From Clavibacter michiganensis (GTDB lineage: Bacteria; Actinomycetota; Actinomycetes; Actinomycetales; Microbacteriaceae): a stretch of DNA of 64,000 bases. The stretch lies in NCBI GenBank assembly GCA_002150995.1, contig MDHJ01000001.1:1364001-1428000 (forward strand), in the 5' to 3' direction. The notes under the pieces are model-generated. The model was not told the origin of the DNA. It saw only the letters and a list, made by a program, of their open reading frames with translations, and ran no database searches. Below, one piece after another: positions 25,264 to 34,210 of the stretch (positions are counted from its first letter, which is position 1; each line of letters opens with the position of its first letter). A program made the position numbers and the translations under genes.

Positions 25264-26096
25264 CCGAGGCGCGCACCATCGCGCTCGGCGGGCGCCGGAT
25301 CCACGTGACCTGGGCCGCCCGCACGGACGTGGGCAGCGTGCGCGCCGTGAACGAGGACGGGCTCCTCGCGGACCCTCCCGTCTGGCTCGTGGCCGACGGC
25401 ATGGGCGGGCACGCGTTCGGCGACCGGGCCAGCGCGACGCTCGTCGAGACCTTCGGCGGGCTGTCGGGCGATGCGCCCGTGACGCGCGACCTCATCGTGG
25501 AGGCGGTCGACGCCTCCAACGAGGCCATCGGCGACCTCATCACGGGCGACGACCCGCCCGGCACCGTCGCGGGCACGACCCTCGCCGGCGTCGCGCTGGT
25601 GCGGTCGGACGACGGCGAGGCCCTCTGGATGGTCTTCAACGTCGGCGACTCGCGCGTGTACGCGTGGTCGCACGGCCGCCTCGAGCAGGTCACCATCGAC
25701 CACTCGGCCGTCCAGGAGCTCGTCGACCGGGGCCGGATGACGCGCGCCGAGGCCGAGCGGAGCCCCGTGCGGAACCTCATCACCCGCGCGGTCGGATCCC
25801 ACGACGAGGTCGCCGCGGACGAGTGGCTGCTGCCGGTCGCGGAGCACCAGGTGTTCCTCATCTGCTCCGACGGCCTGACGAAGGAGCTCGACGACCGCTC
25901 GATCGAGGCCGTGCTGCAGCTCGCGCGCGAGGACGGCGGGGGAGTCGACCGCGCGGCGGACGCGCTCGTCGCGCAGGCCCTCGCCTCCGGCGGCCGCGAC
26001 AACGTCACCGTGGTCGTGATCGAGGCGCGCTCCGAGGTCGAGGACGGCACGGCGGCCCCCGCCGGGTCCGCGGGCGCGCCGTCGCCCGAGGAATAG
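25260..26096 (+). CDS. PP2C-family serine/threonine protein phosphatase
   Basis: Protein of 278 residues. Metal-binding and catalytic motifs of bacterial PP2C (PstP/Stp1): RTDVGSVRAVNEDGLLAD (about 19-36), WLVADGMGGHAFGDRAS, FNVGDSRVYAW, HSAVQELVDRG, FLICSDGLTKEL and GGRDNVTVVVIE. It dephosphorylates Ser/Thr-kinase targets in the cytoplasm, and no kinase is adjacent. The GTG start overlaps the TerC stop (GTGA). The C-terminal 25 residues are Ala/Gly/Pro-rich and probably disordered. Confidence 0.92.
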   Translation: MTEARTIALGGRRIHVTWAARTDVGSVRAVNEDGLLADPPVWLVADGMGGHAFGDRASATLVETFGGLSGDAPVTRDLIVEAVDASNEAIGDLITGDDPPGTVAGTTLAGVALVRSDDGEALWMVFNVGDSRVYAWSHGRLEQVTIDHSAVQELVDRGRMTRAEAERSPVRNLITRAVGSHDEVAADEWLLPVAEHQVFLICSDGLTKELDDRSIEAVLQLAREDGGGVDRAADALVAQALASGGRDNVTVVVIEARSEVEDGTAAPAGSAGAPSPEE

Positions 26097-26113
26097 CCGG
26101 GAGCGCCCGGCGT

Positions 26114-26147
26114 TAGACTCCCATGATGCGCGAGGGCACCCTCGCGC
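26114..26147 (+). promoter_or_regulatory. leuC promoter -10 (TAGACT) with 9-bp palindrome and 11-codon ORF in the leader
   Basis: TAGACT at 26114-26119 is followed 3 nt later by ATGATG, which opens an 11-codon ORF (26123-26158) encoding [11 protein letters not shown]. Inside it GCGCGAGGG (26128-26136) and CCCTCGCGC (26139-26147) form a perfect palindrome. This could be an operator for a leucine-responsive regulator (LtbR/NdgR-type proteins act on leuC in actinobacteria) or an mRNA hairpin. The ORF has only two Leu codons, so a classical attenuator is unlikely. Confidence 0.4.
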
Positions 26148-26168
26148 CCCTGCCATGAGGAGAGCCGC

Positions 26169-27638
26169 GTGCAGCCTGCGAAGACCCTGGCCGAGAAGGT
26201 GTGGGCCGACCACCTGGTCGCCGAGGGGGAGGACGGGACCCCCGACCTCCTCTACATCGACCTGCACCTCGTCCACGAGGTCACCAGCCCGCAGGCCTTC
26301 GACGGCCTCCGGCTCGCCGGCCGCCCCGTGCGCCGACCGGACCTCACGATCGCGACCGAGGACCACAACACGCCGACGATCGGCATCGACCGGCCCATCG
26401 CCGACCTGACGAGCCGCACGCAGATCCACACGCTCCGGAGGAACGCCGAGGAGTTCGGGATCCGGCTGCACTCGCTCGGCGACATCGAGCAGGGGATCGT
26501 CCACGTCGTGGGTCCGCAGCTCGGGCTCACCATGCCGGGCATCACCGTCGTCTGCGGCGACTCGCACACCTCCACCCACGGCGCGTTCGGCGCCATGGCG
26601 CTCGGGATCGGCACCAGCGAGGTCGAGCACGTCATGGCCACGCAGACGCTGCCGCTGCAGCCCTTCAAGACCATGGCGGTCACCGTCGAGGGCACCCTGC
26701 GCCCCGGCGTGACGGCCAAGGACATCATCCTCGCGGTCATCGCGCAGATCGGCACGGGCGGCGGCCAGGGCTACGTGCTCGAGTACCGCGGCAGCGCCAT
26801 CCGCTCCCTCTCCATGGAGGGCCGCATGACGATCTGCAACATGTCGATCGAGGCCGGCGCGCGCGCCGGCATGGTCGCGCCCGACCAGACCACGTACGAC
26901 TACCTCCGCGGTCGGCCGCACGCTCCCACGGGCGCCGACTGGGACGAGGCCGTCGCCTACTGGGACACCCTCGCCACCGACGACGACGCGGTCTTCGACG
27001 CCGAGGTCTTCCTCGACGCCGACGCGCTGGAGCCCTTCGTGACGTGGGGCACCAACCCCGGCCAGGGCGTCTCCCTGAGCGAGCCCGTGCCGGATCCGGC
27101 CGCCATCGCCGACCCGAACGAGCGCGCCGCGGCGACGCGCGCCCTGGCCTACATGGACCTCGCCCCGGGCACCCCCATGAAGGAGATCGCGGTCGACACC
27201 GTGTTCATCGGCTCGTGCACCAACAGCCGCGTCGAGGACCTCCGGGCCGCCGCGGAGATCGTCCGCGGCCGCACGAAGGCCGAGGGGGTCCGCGTCATGG
27301 TCGTCCCCGGCAGCGCGCGCGTGCGGCTCGAGGCCGAGGCCGAGGGCATCGACAAGGTCTTCACCGACTTCGGCGCCGAGTGGCGGTTCGCCGGGTGCTC
27401 CATGTGCCTCGGGATGAACCCCGACCAGCTCGCGCCGGGCGAGCGCTGCGCCTCCACGAGCAACCGCAACTTCGAGGGCCGCCAGGGGAAGGGCGGGCGC
27501 ACGCACCTCGTGTCGCCGCTCGTCGCCGCGGCCACCGCGATCCGCGGCACGCTCTCGAGCCCGTGGGACCTGCAGGAGGACGGCGTCGTCGACGCCGAGT
27601 CGATCCGCCATGCCGCCGCCGTCGGACAGGAGGCCTGA
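26169..27638 (+). CDS. leuC: 3-isopropylmalate dehydratase large subunit
   Basis: With LeuD it isomerises 2-isopropylmalate to 3-isopropylmalate in leucine synthesis and carries the [4Fe-4S] cluster. Length is 489 residues. Aconitase-family motifs are [33 protein letters not shown] and the cluster cysteines in FIGSCTNSR and [12 protein letters not shown]. The GTG start at 26169 follows AGGAGAG. leuD starts 2 nt after its stop. Confidence 0.96.
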   Translation: MQPAKTLAEKVWADHLVAEGEDGTPDLLYIDLHLVHEVTSPQAFDGLRLAGRPVRRPDLTIATEDHNTPTIGIDRPIADLTSRTQIHTLRRNAEEFGIRLHSLGDIEQGIVHVVGPQLGLTMPGITVVCGDSHTSTHGAFGAMALGIGTSEVEHVMATQTLPLQPFKTMAVTVEGTLRPGVTAKDIILAVIAQIGTGGGQGYVLEYRGSAIRSLSMEGRMTICNMSIEAGARAGMVAPDQTTYDYLRGRPHAPTGADWDEAVAYWDTLATDDDAVFDAEVFLDADALEPFVTWGTNPGQGVSLSEPVPDPAAIADPNERAAATRALAYMDLAPGTPMKEIAVDTVFIGSCTNSRVEDLRAAAEIVRGRTKAEGVRVMVVPGSARVRLEAEAEGIDKVFTDFGAEWRFAGCSMCLGMNPDQLAPGERCASTSNRNFEGRQGKGGRTHLVSPLVAAATAIRGTLSSPWDLQEDGVVDAESIRHAAAVGQEA

Positions 27639-27640
27639 GC

Positions 27641-28255
27641 ATGGAGAAGGTCAGCATCGTCACCGGGACCGCCGTGCCGCTCAAGCGGTCGAACGTCGAC
27701 ACCGACCAGATCATCCCCGCGCAGTTCCTGAAGCGCGTCACGAAGACCGGGTTCGAGGACGCGCTGTTCCACCAGTGGCGCCAGGATCCCGCCTTCTTCA
27801 TCAACCAGCCGGTCTACGAGGGCGCCACCGTCCTCGTCGCCGGTCCGGACTTCGGCACCGGCTCCTCGCGCGAGCACGCCGTGTGGGCGCTCCGCGACTA
27901 CGGCTTCCGCGCCGTGCTCAGCCCGAGGTTCGGCGACATCTTCCGCGGCAACTCGGGGAAGCAGGGCCTCCTCACGGGACTCGTGAGCGAGGACGACGTC
28001 GAGAGGCTGTGGGCCGCGATGGACGCGGAGCCCGGGCTCGACCTCACCGTCGATCTCGTCGAGCGGGTCGCCACGGCACCCGGCCTGACGGTCCCGTTCG
28101 AGATCGACGAATACACTCGGTGGCGGCTCCTCGAGGGGCTCGACGACATCGCCCTCACCCTCCGGGACGAGGACGCCATCACCACCTTCGAATCACGACG
28201 GGCCTCATGGCGCCCGCGCACCTTGCCGGCCCGGCCGGCAGCTCTGGAGAACTGA
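27641..28255 (+). CDS. leuD: 3-isopropylmalate dehydratase small subunit
   Basis: Swivel-domain subunit of isopropylmalate isomerase, 204 residues. Motifs: [36 protein letters not shown] and the downstream [16 protein letters not shown]. The ribosome binding site AGGAGG lies inside the end of leuC. Its stop is directly followed by the murA ATG with no gap, so leucine synthesis and cell-wall synthesis are on one transcript, an arrangement common in actinobacteria. Confidence 0.95.
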   Translation: MEKVSIVTGTAVPLKRSNVDTDQIIPAQFLKRVTKTGFEDALFHQWRQDPAFFINQPVYEGATVLVAGPDFGTGSSREHAVWALRDYGFRAVLSPRFGDIFRGNSGKQGLLTGLVSEDDVERLWAAMDAEPGLDLTVDLVERVATAPGLTVPFEIDEYTRWRLLEGLDDIALTLRDEDAITTFESRRASWRPRTLPARPAALEN

Positions 28256-29625
28256 ATGAACTCACTAGTCAGCGACGCCAAGAAGGCGGGGGAGCGGGTG
28301 GGCCTCCTGTCCGACTCCATCGTGATCAACGGCGGCATCCCGCTGCGCGGCCGCATCGAGGTCCGCGGGGCGAAGAACCTGGCCACCAAGGCCATGGTCG
28401 CCTCGCTGCTGGGCGAGACGCCCAGCCTCCTGCGCTCGGTCCCCGACATCAGCGACGTCCGCGTCGTCTCCGGGCTCCTCGAGGTCCACGGCGTCACGCT
28501 CCGCAAGGGCGAGCAGGAGGGCGACCTCATCCTCGACCCGAAGGACGTCGAGAGCGCCCACATGGCCGACATCGACGCCCACGCGGGCAGCTCGCGCATC
28601 CCGATCCTCTTCTGCGGGCCGCTGCTGCACCGCCTCGGCGAGGCGTTCATCCCCGACCTCGGCGGCTGCCGCATCGGCGACCGCCCCATCGACTTCCACC
28701 TCGACGCGCTCCGCGCCTTCGGCGCCGTCGTCGAGAAGCTCCGAGCGGCATCCGGCTCACCGCGCCGGACGGCCTGACGGGCGCGAACGTCGAGCTGCCC
28801 TACCCGAGCGTCGGCGCGACCGAGCAGGTGCTCCTCACCGGCGTCCGCGCGAAGGGCGTCACCGAGCTGAAGAACGCGGCCATCGAGCCCGAGATCATGG
28901 ACCTCATCGCGATCCTGCAGAAGATGGGCGCGATCATCTCCGTCGAGCCGAACCGCGTCATCCTCATCGAGGGCGTCGACCGGCTCGAGGGCTACACGCA
29001 CCGTGCGCTCTTCGACCGCAACGAGGCCGCGAGCTGGGCCTCCGCCGCGCTCGCCACCGGCGGCGACATCTTCGTCGGCGGCGTGCGCCAGGCCGAGATG
29101 ATGACGTTCCTCAACGTGTTCCGGAAGGTCGGCGGCGCGTTCGACATCGAGGAGGACGGCATCCGGTTCTACCACCCGGGCGGCGACCTCAAGCCCGTGG
29201 TCATCGAGACCGACGTGCACCCCGGCTTCATGACGGACTGGCAGCAGCCGCTCGTCGTGGCGCTCACGCAGGCGCCCGGCGTCTCGATCATCCACGAGAC
29301 CGTGTACGAGAACCGGTTCGGCTTCACCGACGCGCTCAACGAGATGGGCGCGGACATCGTGGTGCACAAGGAGGGCCTCGAGGGCCACGAGCGCCGCGTG
29401 GCGCGTCGCGACTTCGAGCAGGCCGCCGTCATCACGGGGCCGACGCACCTGCACGGCGCCGACATCACGGTGCCCGACCTCCGCGGCGGGTTCAGCCACC
29501 TGATCGCCGCGCTCACGGCCGAGGGCCGGTCCACGGTCAGCAACGTCGGGATCATCTCCCGCGGCTACGAGGACTTCATCGGCAAGCTGCGCCAGCTCGG
29601 CGCCGACTTCTCCTACGAGGGATAG
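28256..29625 (+). CDS. murA: UDP-N-acetylglucosamine 1-carboxyvinyltransferase (frameshifted in this sequence)
   Basis: First committed step of peptidoglycan synthesis: enolpyruvyl transfer from PEP to UDP-GlcNAc; the target of fosfomycin. It has the EPSP-synthase-like fold with RGAKNLATKAMVASLL near the N-terminus and the loop DLGGCRIGDRPIDFHLD, whose Cys is the PEP-binding, fosfomycin-reactive residue. One base is missing at 28741-28742: the frame ends after AVVEKL, whereas adding one C gives AVVEKLPSGIRLTAPDGLTG and then an open frame to 29625, 456 residues. As murA should be essential, a sequence error is the best explanation. Confidence 0.93.
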
Positions 29626-29631
29626 CACCAC

Positions 29632-29680
29632 GGGCGGCGTCCGCGCCGCCCACGCCAGCCGGGCGCGTCCAGTGGACGCG
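29632..29680 (+). terminator. Two short hairpins between murA and plsC
   Basis: GGGCGGCG (29632-29639) pairs with CGCCGCCC (29644-29651), and CGCGTCC (29664-29670) pairs with GGACGCG (29674-29680). They may cause partial termination or RNA processing between murA and plsC, but no T tract follows. Confidence 0.35.
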
Positions 29681-29748
29681 TCCGGCACGCCGCCTGGGCG
29701 GATCAGGCGGACGACGAGGACGACGACCGGCACCGGACTGGAGACGCC

Positions 29749-30486
29749 ATGGCGAACGAGAAGGCCCGACCGTCGATCTTCTGGGTGCTGGCCGCCCTCG
29801 TCCTGCCGGTGCTCAACATGGCGGTGCGGTTCGAGATCCGGAACCCCGAGCGGCTCCCGCGCACCGGCTCCTACGTGCTCGCGCCCAACCACTACAGCGA
29901 GATCGACCCCGTCGTGATGGGCGCGGTCGCGTGGAAGCTCGGGCGCCTGCCCCGCTTCCTCGCCAAGGCCTCGCTCTTCGAGGTGCCCGTCGTCGGCTGG
30001 TTCCTCCGCCGCTCCGGGCAGATCCCGGTGCAGCGCGACGGCGGAGTCCGCGGCGGCCAGGCCATCTCCCAGGCCACGGAGCTCGCGCGGGACGGACGGA
30101 TCGTCGTCGTCTACCCCGAGGGCACCCTCACGCGCGACCCGGACCTCTGGCCCATGCGCGGCAAGACCGGTGCCGTGCGCCTCGCGCTGCAGTCCGGCAT
30201 CCCCGTGATCCCCGCCGCGCACTGGGGCACGCAGCAGCTGATGGGCCGCTACTCGAAGCGCGTGCGCCTCTTCCCGCGGAGCACGATCCACGTCGTCATC
30301 GGCGAGCCCGTCGACCTCGCGCGCTTCCGCGACCGGAGCCTCGACTCCGCCACCCTGACCGAGGCGACCGCCGTCGTCATGGCCGCCATCACGGAGCTCG
30401 TCGAGGAGCTGCGCGGCGAGACCGCCCCCACCGAGCGCTGGGACCCCCGCTCGAGGAACCAGAAGGAGACCGGCCGATTTGAGTGA
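29749..30486 (+). CDS. plsC: 1-acyl-sn-glycerol-3-phosphate acyltransferase
   Basis: Membrane-associated lysophosphatidic acid acyltransferase of 245 residues. One hydrophobic N-terminal helix (IFWVLAALVLPVLNMAVRF), the catalytic NHYSEID (H-x4-D) at about residues 46-52, FLAKASLFEVPVVGWFLRR, and the substrate-binding VVYPEGTLTRD. It lies between murA and gpsA, and with gpsA it provides phosphatidic acid precursor. Its end overlaps the gpsA start. Confidence 0.92.
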   Translation: MANEKARPSIFWVLAALVLPVLNMAVRFEIRNPERLPRTGSYVLAPNHYSEIDPVVMGAVAWKLGRLPRFLAKASLFEVPVVGWFLRRSGQIPVQRDGGVRGGQAISQATELARDGRIVVVYPEGTLTRDPDLWPMRGKTGAVRLALQSGIPVIPAAHWGTQQLMGRYSKRVRLFPRSTIHVVIGEPVDLARFRDRSLDSATLTEATAVVMAAITELVEELRGETAPTERWDPRSRNQKETGRFE

Positions 30487-31547
30487 CGCGACCGCGAGCC
30501 CCGCGACCGACCCCCGCACCGACCCGGGTGCCGACGCCCTCGAGGAGCGGCGCCGCATCGTCGTCCTCGGCGCCGGCAGCTGGGGACCACGTTCGCCAAG
30601 GTGATGGCCGACGGCGGCAGCGACGTGCTCATGTGGGCCCGCCGGCCCGAGCTCGCCCGCGAGATCACGGAGGCCAAGCGCAACAGCGACTACCTCCCCG
30701 GGATCAACCTGCCGCAGCGCCTCACCGCCGACCCGTCCCTGGAGCGCGTGCTCGCCGGCGCGACCGACGTCTTCGTCTCCGTACCCAGCCAGACGCTCCG
30801 AGCGAACCTCGAGCAGGCGCGGGACCTGATCCCGTCCGACGCCGTGGTCGTCAGCCTCATGAAGGGCGTGGAGAAGGGCACCGGCCTCCGGATGAGCGAG
30901 GTGATCGCCGAGGTCCTGGGCATCGGCCCGAGCGCATCGCCGTCGCGTCGGGCCCGAACCTCGCGCTCGAGATCGCCCGGGAGCAGCCGACCGCCGTCGT
31001 GGTGTCGTCCGCGGAGCAGGCCACCGCCGAGCGCGTGGCGAAGATCGCCCGCAGCACCTACTTCCGGTCGTTCGTCAACACGGACGTGATCGGCACCGAG
31101 TTCGGCGGGGTCCTGAAGAACCTCATCGCCGTCGCGGTCGGCATCGTCGACGGCGTCGGCTACGGCGAGAACACGAAGGCCTCGATCATCACGCGCGGCC
31201 TCGCCGAGATGACCGCCTTCTCCGTGGCCTACGGCGCCCGGGCGGAGACGCTCGCGGGCCTGGCGGGGCTCGGCGACCTGATCGCCACGTGCGAGTCGTC
31301 GCTGTCCCGCAACAACACCGCGGGCCGCCTGCTCGGCCAGGGGTACAGCTTCACGGACGTGGTCAAGAGCATGCAGCAGACCGCGGAGGGACTCTCCTCC
31401 GTCGCGCCCGTCCTCGAGCTCGCCCGTCAGCGCGGCGTGCTCATGCCCATCGTCGAGCAGGTCCAGCAGGTGCTCGCGGGCACCCTGTCTCCCCGCGACA
31501 TCGCGCCCCACCTGACCACCGACGACGACACTCCCCAGGGGGAATGA
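30479..31547 (+). CDS. gpsA: Glycerol-3-phosphate dehydrogenase [NAD(P)+] (two frameshifts in this sequence)
   Basis: Makes sn-glycerol-3-phosphate for phospholipids from dihydroxyacetone phosphate. Start TTG at 30479 (ribosome binding site GAAGGAG about 10 nt upstream, overlapping plsC by 8 nt). Two single bases are missing. The first is in G run 30582-30585, inside the dinucleotide motif, which becomes VVLGAGSWGTTFAKVMADGG when repaired. The second is near 30927-30930, after EVLGIGP, continuing ERIAVASGPNLALEIA. Then TDVIGTEFGGVLKNLIAVAV (catalytic Lys) and ETLAGLAGLGDLIATCESSL follow. Reconstructed length 356 residues, typical for GpsA. Two breaks in one essential gene argue strongly for sequence error. 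Confidence 0.92.
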
Positions 31548-31549
31548 CC

Positions 31550-32659
31550 ATGACCGCACGCACCCGCGTCGTCCTCCTCTTCGGCGGGACCTCCAGCGAG
31601 CACTCCATCAGCTGCGCCACCGCCAGCGGCGTGCTCGGCGCCATCGACCGCGACCGCTTCGAGGTGATCCCCGTCGGCATCACCCGCGGCGGGGCCTTCA
31701 CGCTGCAGGCGGACGACGCGCGCGCCTTCGCGCTCGACGCCGACGCGCTGCCCGAGGTCGTCGACGACGGCTCGCGCGTGCGCTGGCCGGACGACGCCTC
31801 CAGCCGCGAGCTGCGCGTGCAGGACGCGGACGGCGGCGAGCGGTCCCTCGGCTCCGTCGACCTCGTCTTCCCGATCCTGCACGGCACGCAGGGCGAGGAC
31901 GGCACCGTCCAGGGTCTCCTGGAGCTCTCGGGCCTGCCGTACGTCGGCTCGGGCGTGCTCGCCTCGGCCCTCGGGATGGACAAGCACTTCGCGAAGACCG
32001 TGCTCCGTGCGGCCGGGATCGACGTGGCGCCCTGGATCACGGTGTCCCGCCACGAGTGGGCCGCCGATCCCGACGGGGTCCGCGAGCGCGCCGCCGGGCT
32101 GGGGCTCCCCGCCTTCGTGAAGCCCGCGCGGGCGGGGTCGAGCGTCGGCGTCAGCCGCGTGGCGGCGCCCGCCGACCTCGACGCCGCCCTCGCCGTCGCG
32201 TTCCGCGAGGACGACCGCGTGCTCGTCGAGACGGGACTCGTCGGCCGCGAGGTCGAGTGCGCCATCCTCGACGAGGGCCCCGGGCGGGCGCCGAGCGCGT
32301 CCGTGGCGGGCGAGATCGTCGTCTCCGGCCGCGACTTCTACGACTTCGACGCCAAGTACCTGGGCGCCGACGGCATCGACCTCGTGTGCCCCGCGGACGT
32401 CACGGCCGAGGAGCTCGCCCGCATGCAGGAGCTCTCCGTCCGGGCCTTCCGGGCCGTGGACGGCCGGGGGCTCGCGCGCGTGGACTTCTTCCTCACCGCC
32501 GACGGGTTCGTGCTCAACGAGATCAACACGATGCCGGGCTTCACGCCCATCTCGATGTTCCCGGCCTGCTGGGAGGCGTCCGGGCTCGCCTACCCGGACC
32601 TCATCTCGCGGCTGATCGACGTGGCCCTCGCGTGGGAGGCGGATCGCCCCGTCCGCTGA
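31550..32659 (+). CDS. ddl: D-alanine--D-alanine ligase
   Basis: ATP-grasp ligase that makes the D-Ala-D-Ala dipeptide for peptidoglycan, 369 residues. Seen: LLFGGTSSEHSISCATASGV, the omega-loop and nucleotide site PAFVKPARAGSSVGVSRV, EVECAILDEG, and the metal ligands in FVLNEINTMPGFTPISMFP. The second ATG (31550) is chosen because AGGGGGA lies 6 nt before it; an ATG at 31544 that overlaps the gpsA stop is an alternative. It is the last gene of the murA-plsC-gpsA-ddl group. Confidence 0.95.
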   Translation: MTARTRVVLLFGGTSSEHSISCATASGVLGAIDRDRFEVIPVGITRGGAFTLQADDARAFALDADALPEVVDDGSRVRWPDDASSRELRVQDADGGERSLGSVDLVFPILHGTQGEDGTVQGLLELSGLPYVGSGVLASALGMDKHFAKTVLRAAGIDVAPWITVSRHEWAADPDGVRERAAGLGLPAFVKPARAGSSVGVSRVAAPADLDAALAVAFREDDRVLVETGLVGREVECAILDEGPGRAPSASVAGEIVVSGRDFYDFDAKYLGADGIDLVCPADVTAEELARMQELSVRAFRAVDGRGLARVDFFLTADGFVLNEINTMPGFTPISMFPACWEASGLAYPDLISRLIDVALAWEADRPVR

Positions 32660-32685
32660 CGGTCCGTCGCCGCGTCCGAGGAGCC

Positions 32686-32691
32686 TAGGCT
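32686..32691 (+). promoter_or_regulatory. -10 box (TAGGCT), leaderless glycosyltransferase transcript
   Basis: TAGGCT ends 6 nt before the ATG at 32698. Confidence 0.5.
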
Positions 32692-32697
32692 CGGAGC

Positions 32698-33723
32698 ATG
32701 CTCGTAGGACGATCCCTCGCCCGACCCCGCCTCCACCCCGACGCCCGACCCGGCACCGCCGCGCGCCCGGCGACCGGGGCGCGCCCGGCGACCGGGGCTC
32801 ACGGCGGCCGGACGGCCGTGAGCGGCACGTCCGAGGGTGCCGACCTCGTGCTGCGCGCGCCCGGCGCGACGGCCCGGCCCACGGTGTCGGTCGTGATCCC
32901 CGTGCGCGACGACGCCGGGCACCTGCGCGCGTGCCTCCAGGCCCTCGCCGGGCAGACCGTGGCCCCGGACGAGGTCGTCGTGGTCGACAACGCGTCGCAC
33001 GACGACAGCGCCCGGGTCGCGCGGCAGGCCGGCGCGCGCGTCGTGTCGGAGCCGGTCGTCGGGATCCCCGCGGCCGCGAGCACCGGGTACGACGCCGCGC
33101 GGTACGAGGTCATCGCGCGCCTCGACGCCGACTGCGTGCCGCCCGCCGACTGGATCGAGCGGCTCGGCGACGTGCTCGCGGCCCGACCCGACGTCGACGC
33201 CGTGACGGGGGCGGCGCGGTTCCTCGACGGCCCGCGGGCCCTCCGGGGCGTCGCGGCGGTCGTCTACCTCGGCGCGTACTTCGCGTCGGTGACGCTCGCG
33301 CTCGGGCACCCGCCGCTGTTCGGGTCCAACTTCGCCCTCCGCCGGGATGCCTGGCGCCAGGTGCGCACGGAGGTGCACCGCGAGGGGACGCACCTCCACG
33401 ACGACATCGACCTCTCCGTGCACCTCGGGCCCGAGCGCCGCATCGTGCTCGACCCGCACCTGCGCATGGGCATCAGCATGCGGCCGCTGACGCGCCCGTC
33501 GACGCTGCCGCTGCGGATGAGCCGGGGGATGACCTCGCTGACCCTGCACTGGCCGCACGAGCTGCCGTGGCTGCGCTGGCGACGGACGGGACGTCGCGCG
33601 CTCGCGGAGCGCCGCCTCCGCCGGTCCGCCGGGGCCGTCCCCGCGGGGCGGGGCCCTGCCGCGACCGGACCGGTGCCGGTCACCCCTCCGGCGGCGGCGC
33701 GTCTCCCAGGTCCTGCGCGCTGA
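32698..33723 (+). CDS. Glycosyltransferase family 2 protein
   Basis: Protein of 341 residues. After a low-complexity Arg/Pro/Ala N-terminus comes a GT-A domain from about residue 61: TVSVVIPVRDDAGHLRACLQ, VVVDNASHDDSARVA, the metal-binding IARLDADCVPPADW, GHPPLFGSNFALRRDAW and a catalytic-base-like HDDIDLSVHLG. It resembles small poly-prenol or cell-wall sugar transferases; the acceptor is unknown. Its 3' end overlaps the convergent DUF3515 gene by 44 nt, with the last residues Pro/Ala-rich. Confidence 0.87.
   Translation: MLVGRSLARPRLHPDARPGTAARPATGARPATGAHGGRTAVSGTSEGADLVLRAPGATARPTVSVVIPVRDDAGHLRACLQALAGQTVAPDEVVVVDNASHDDSARVARQAGARVVSEPVVGIPAAASTGYDAARYEVIARLDADCVPPADWIERLGDVLAARPDVDAVTGAARFLDGPRALRGVAAVVYLGAYFASVTLALGHPPLFGSNFALRRDAWRQVRTEVHREGTHLHDDIDLSVHLGPERRIVLDPHLRMGISMRPLTRPSTLPLRMSRGMTSLTLHWPHELPWLRWRRTGRRALAERRLRRSAGAVPAGRGPAATGPVPVTPPAAARLPGPAR
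32761..32796 (+). repeat. Perfect 18-bp tandem duplication inside the glycosyltransferase gene
   Basis: Two identical 18-bp units, 32761-32778 and 32779-32796, are in frame and encode ARPATG-type repeats in the low-complexity N-terminus. This is a likely slippage duplication. Confidence 0.8.
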
Positions 33724-34186
33724 CGCAGCGCGCCTCCTGCGGGATGACCGCCACGACGCCGCTGAGGTCGGTGAGCGCCGTGTAGCTGGCCTGCGTCGAG
33801 TCGATGACGACCTCCACGGCGGGGGTGCGGCCGTAGGTCGTGTACCGGATGTCGGGGGAGCGCGAGTCGTCCTCCACCCAGTCGACGTCGTCGTAGCTGA
33901 TGCACGCGTCGGTGGTGGGGCCGGGGGTCGCGACGCCGCAGCGGAGGATGACGGTGCTCTGCGGGTCGCCCCACGCCGCCGTGCCCTGCGCGTCCGTCTC
34001 GCGCAGCGGTGCGGTGCCGAGCTGGGCGGGCAGGTGCACGACCACGTCGGCGCACAGGGGGTCGGTGGCGGCCGGAGCGGCCTCGAGGGAGACCGTCGGG
34101 GAGCATCCGGCGAGGAGGAGGGCGGCGCCGCACGCGGCGGCTGCGGCGGCGGTGCGCAGGGCACGGGCGGGGCGGCGGGGAGACAT
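33680..34186 (-). CDS. DUF3515 family lipoprotein
   Basis: Protein of 168 residues with a lipoprotein signal peptide: a basic start (MSPRRPARALR), a hydrophobic core AAAAAACGAALLLAGC and the lipidated Cys at about residue 28. The remainder is the DUF3515 domain (DPLCADVVVHLPAQL, AWGDPQSTVILRCGV, ISYDDVDWVEDD), found in actinobacteria next to ddl/thiL. It contains several Cys that could form disulfides outside the cell. Function unknown. Confidence 0.85.
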   Translation of the reverse strand: MSPRRPARALRTAAAAAACGAALLLAGCSPTVSLEAAPAATDPLCADVVVHLPAQLGTAPLRETDAQGTAAWGDPQSTVILRCGVATPGPTTDACISYDDVDWVEDDSRSPDIRYTTYGRTPAVEVVIDSTQASYTALTDLSGVVAVIPQEARCVSAQDLGDAPPPEG

Positions 34187-34197
34187 CCCGATCAGGC

Positions 34198-34203
34198 TAG
34201 CGT
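34198..34203 (+). promoter_or_regulatory. -10 box (TAGCGT), leaderless thiL transcript
   Basis: TAGCGT ends 7 nt before the GTG at 34211. Confidence 0.5.
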
Positions 34204-34210
34204 GGCTGTC

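Noticed and set aside
24654-27611. 985-codon open frame on the minus strand opposite terC, PP2C and leuC
   Set aside because: It spans three well-supported genes on the other strand and shows only compositional antisense sequence.
27898-30558. 886-codon minus-strand open frame opposite leuD, murA and plsC
   Set aside because: Antisense shadow of conserved genes in GC-rich DNA.
34034-34210. Upstream extension of thiL to an earlier in-frame start
   Set aside because: It would overlap the divergent lipoprotein gene, and the TAGCGT box at 34198 fits the GTG at 34211.
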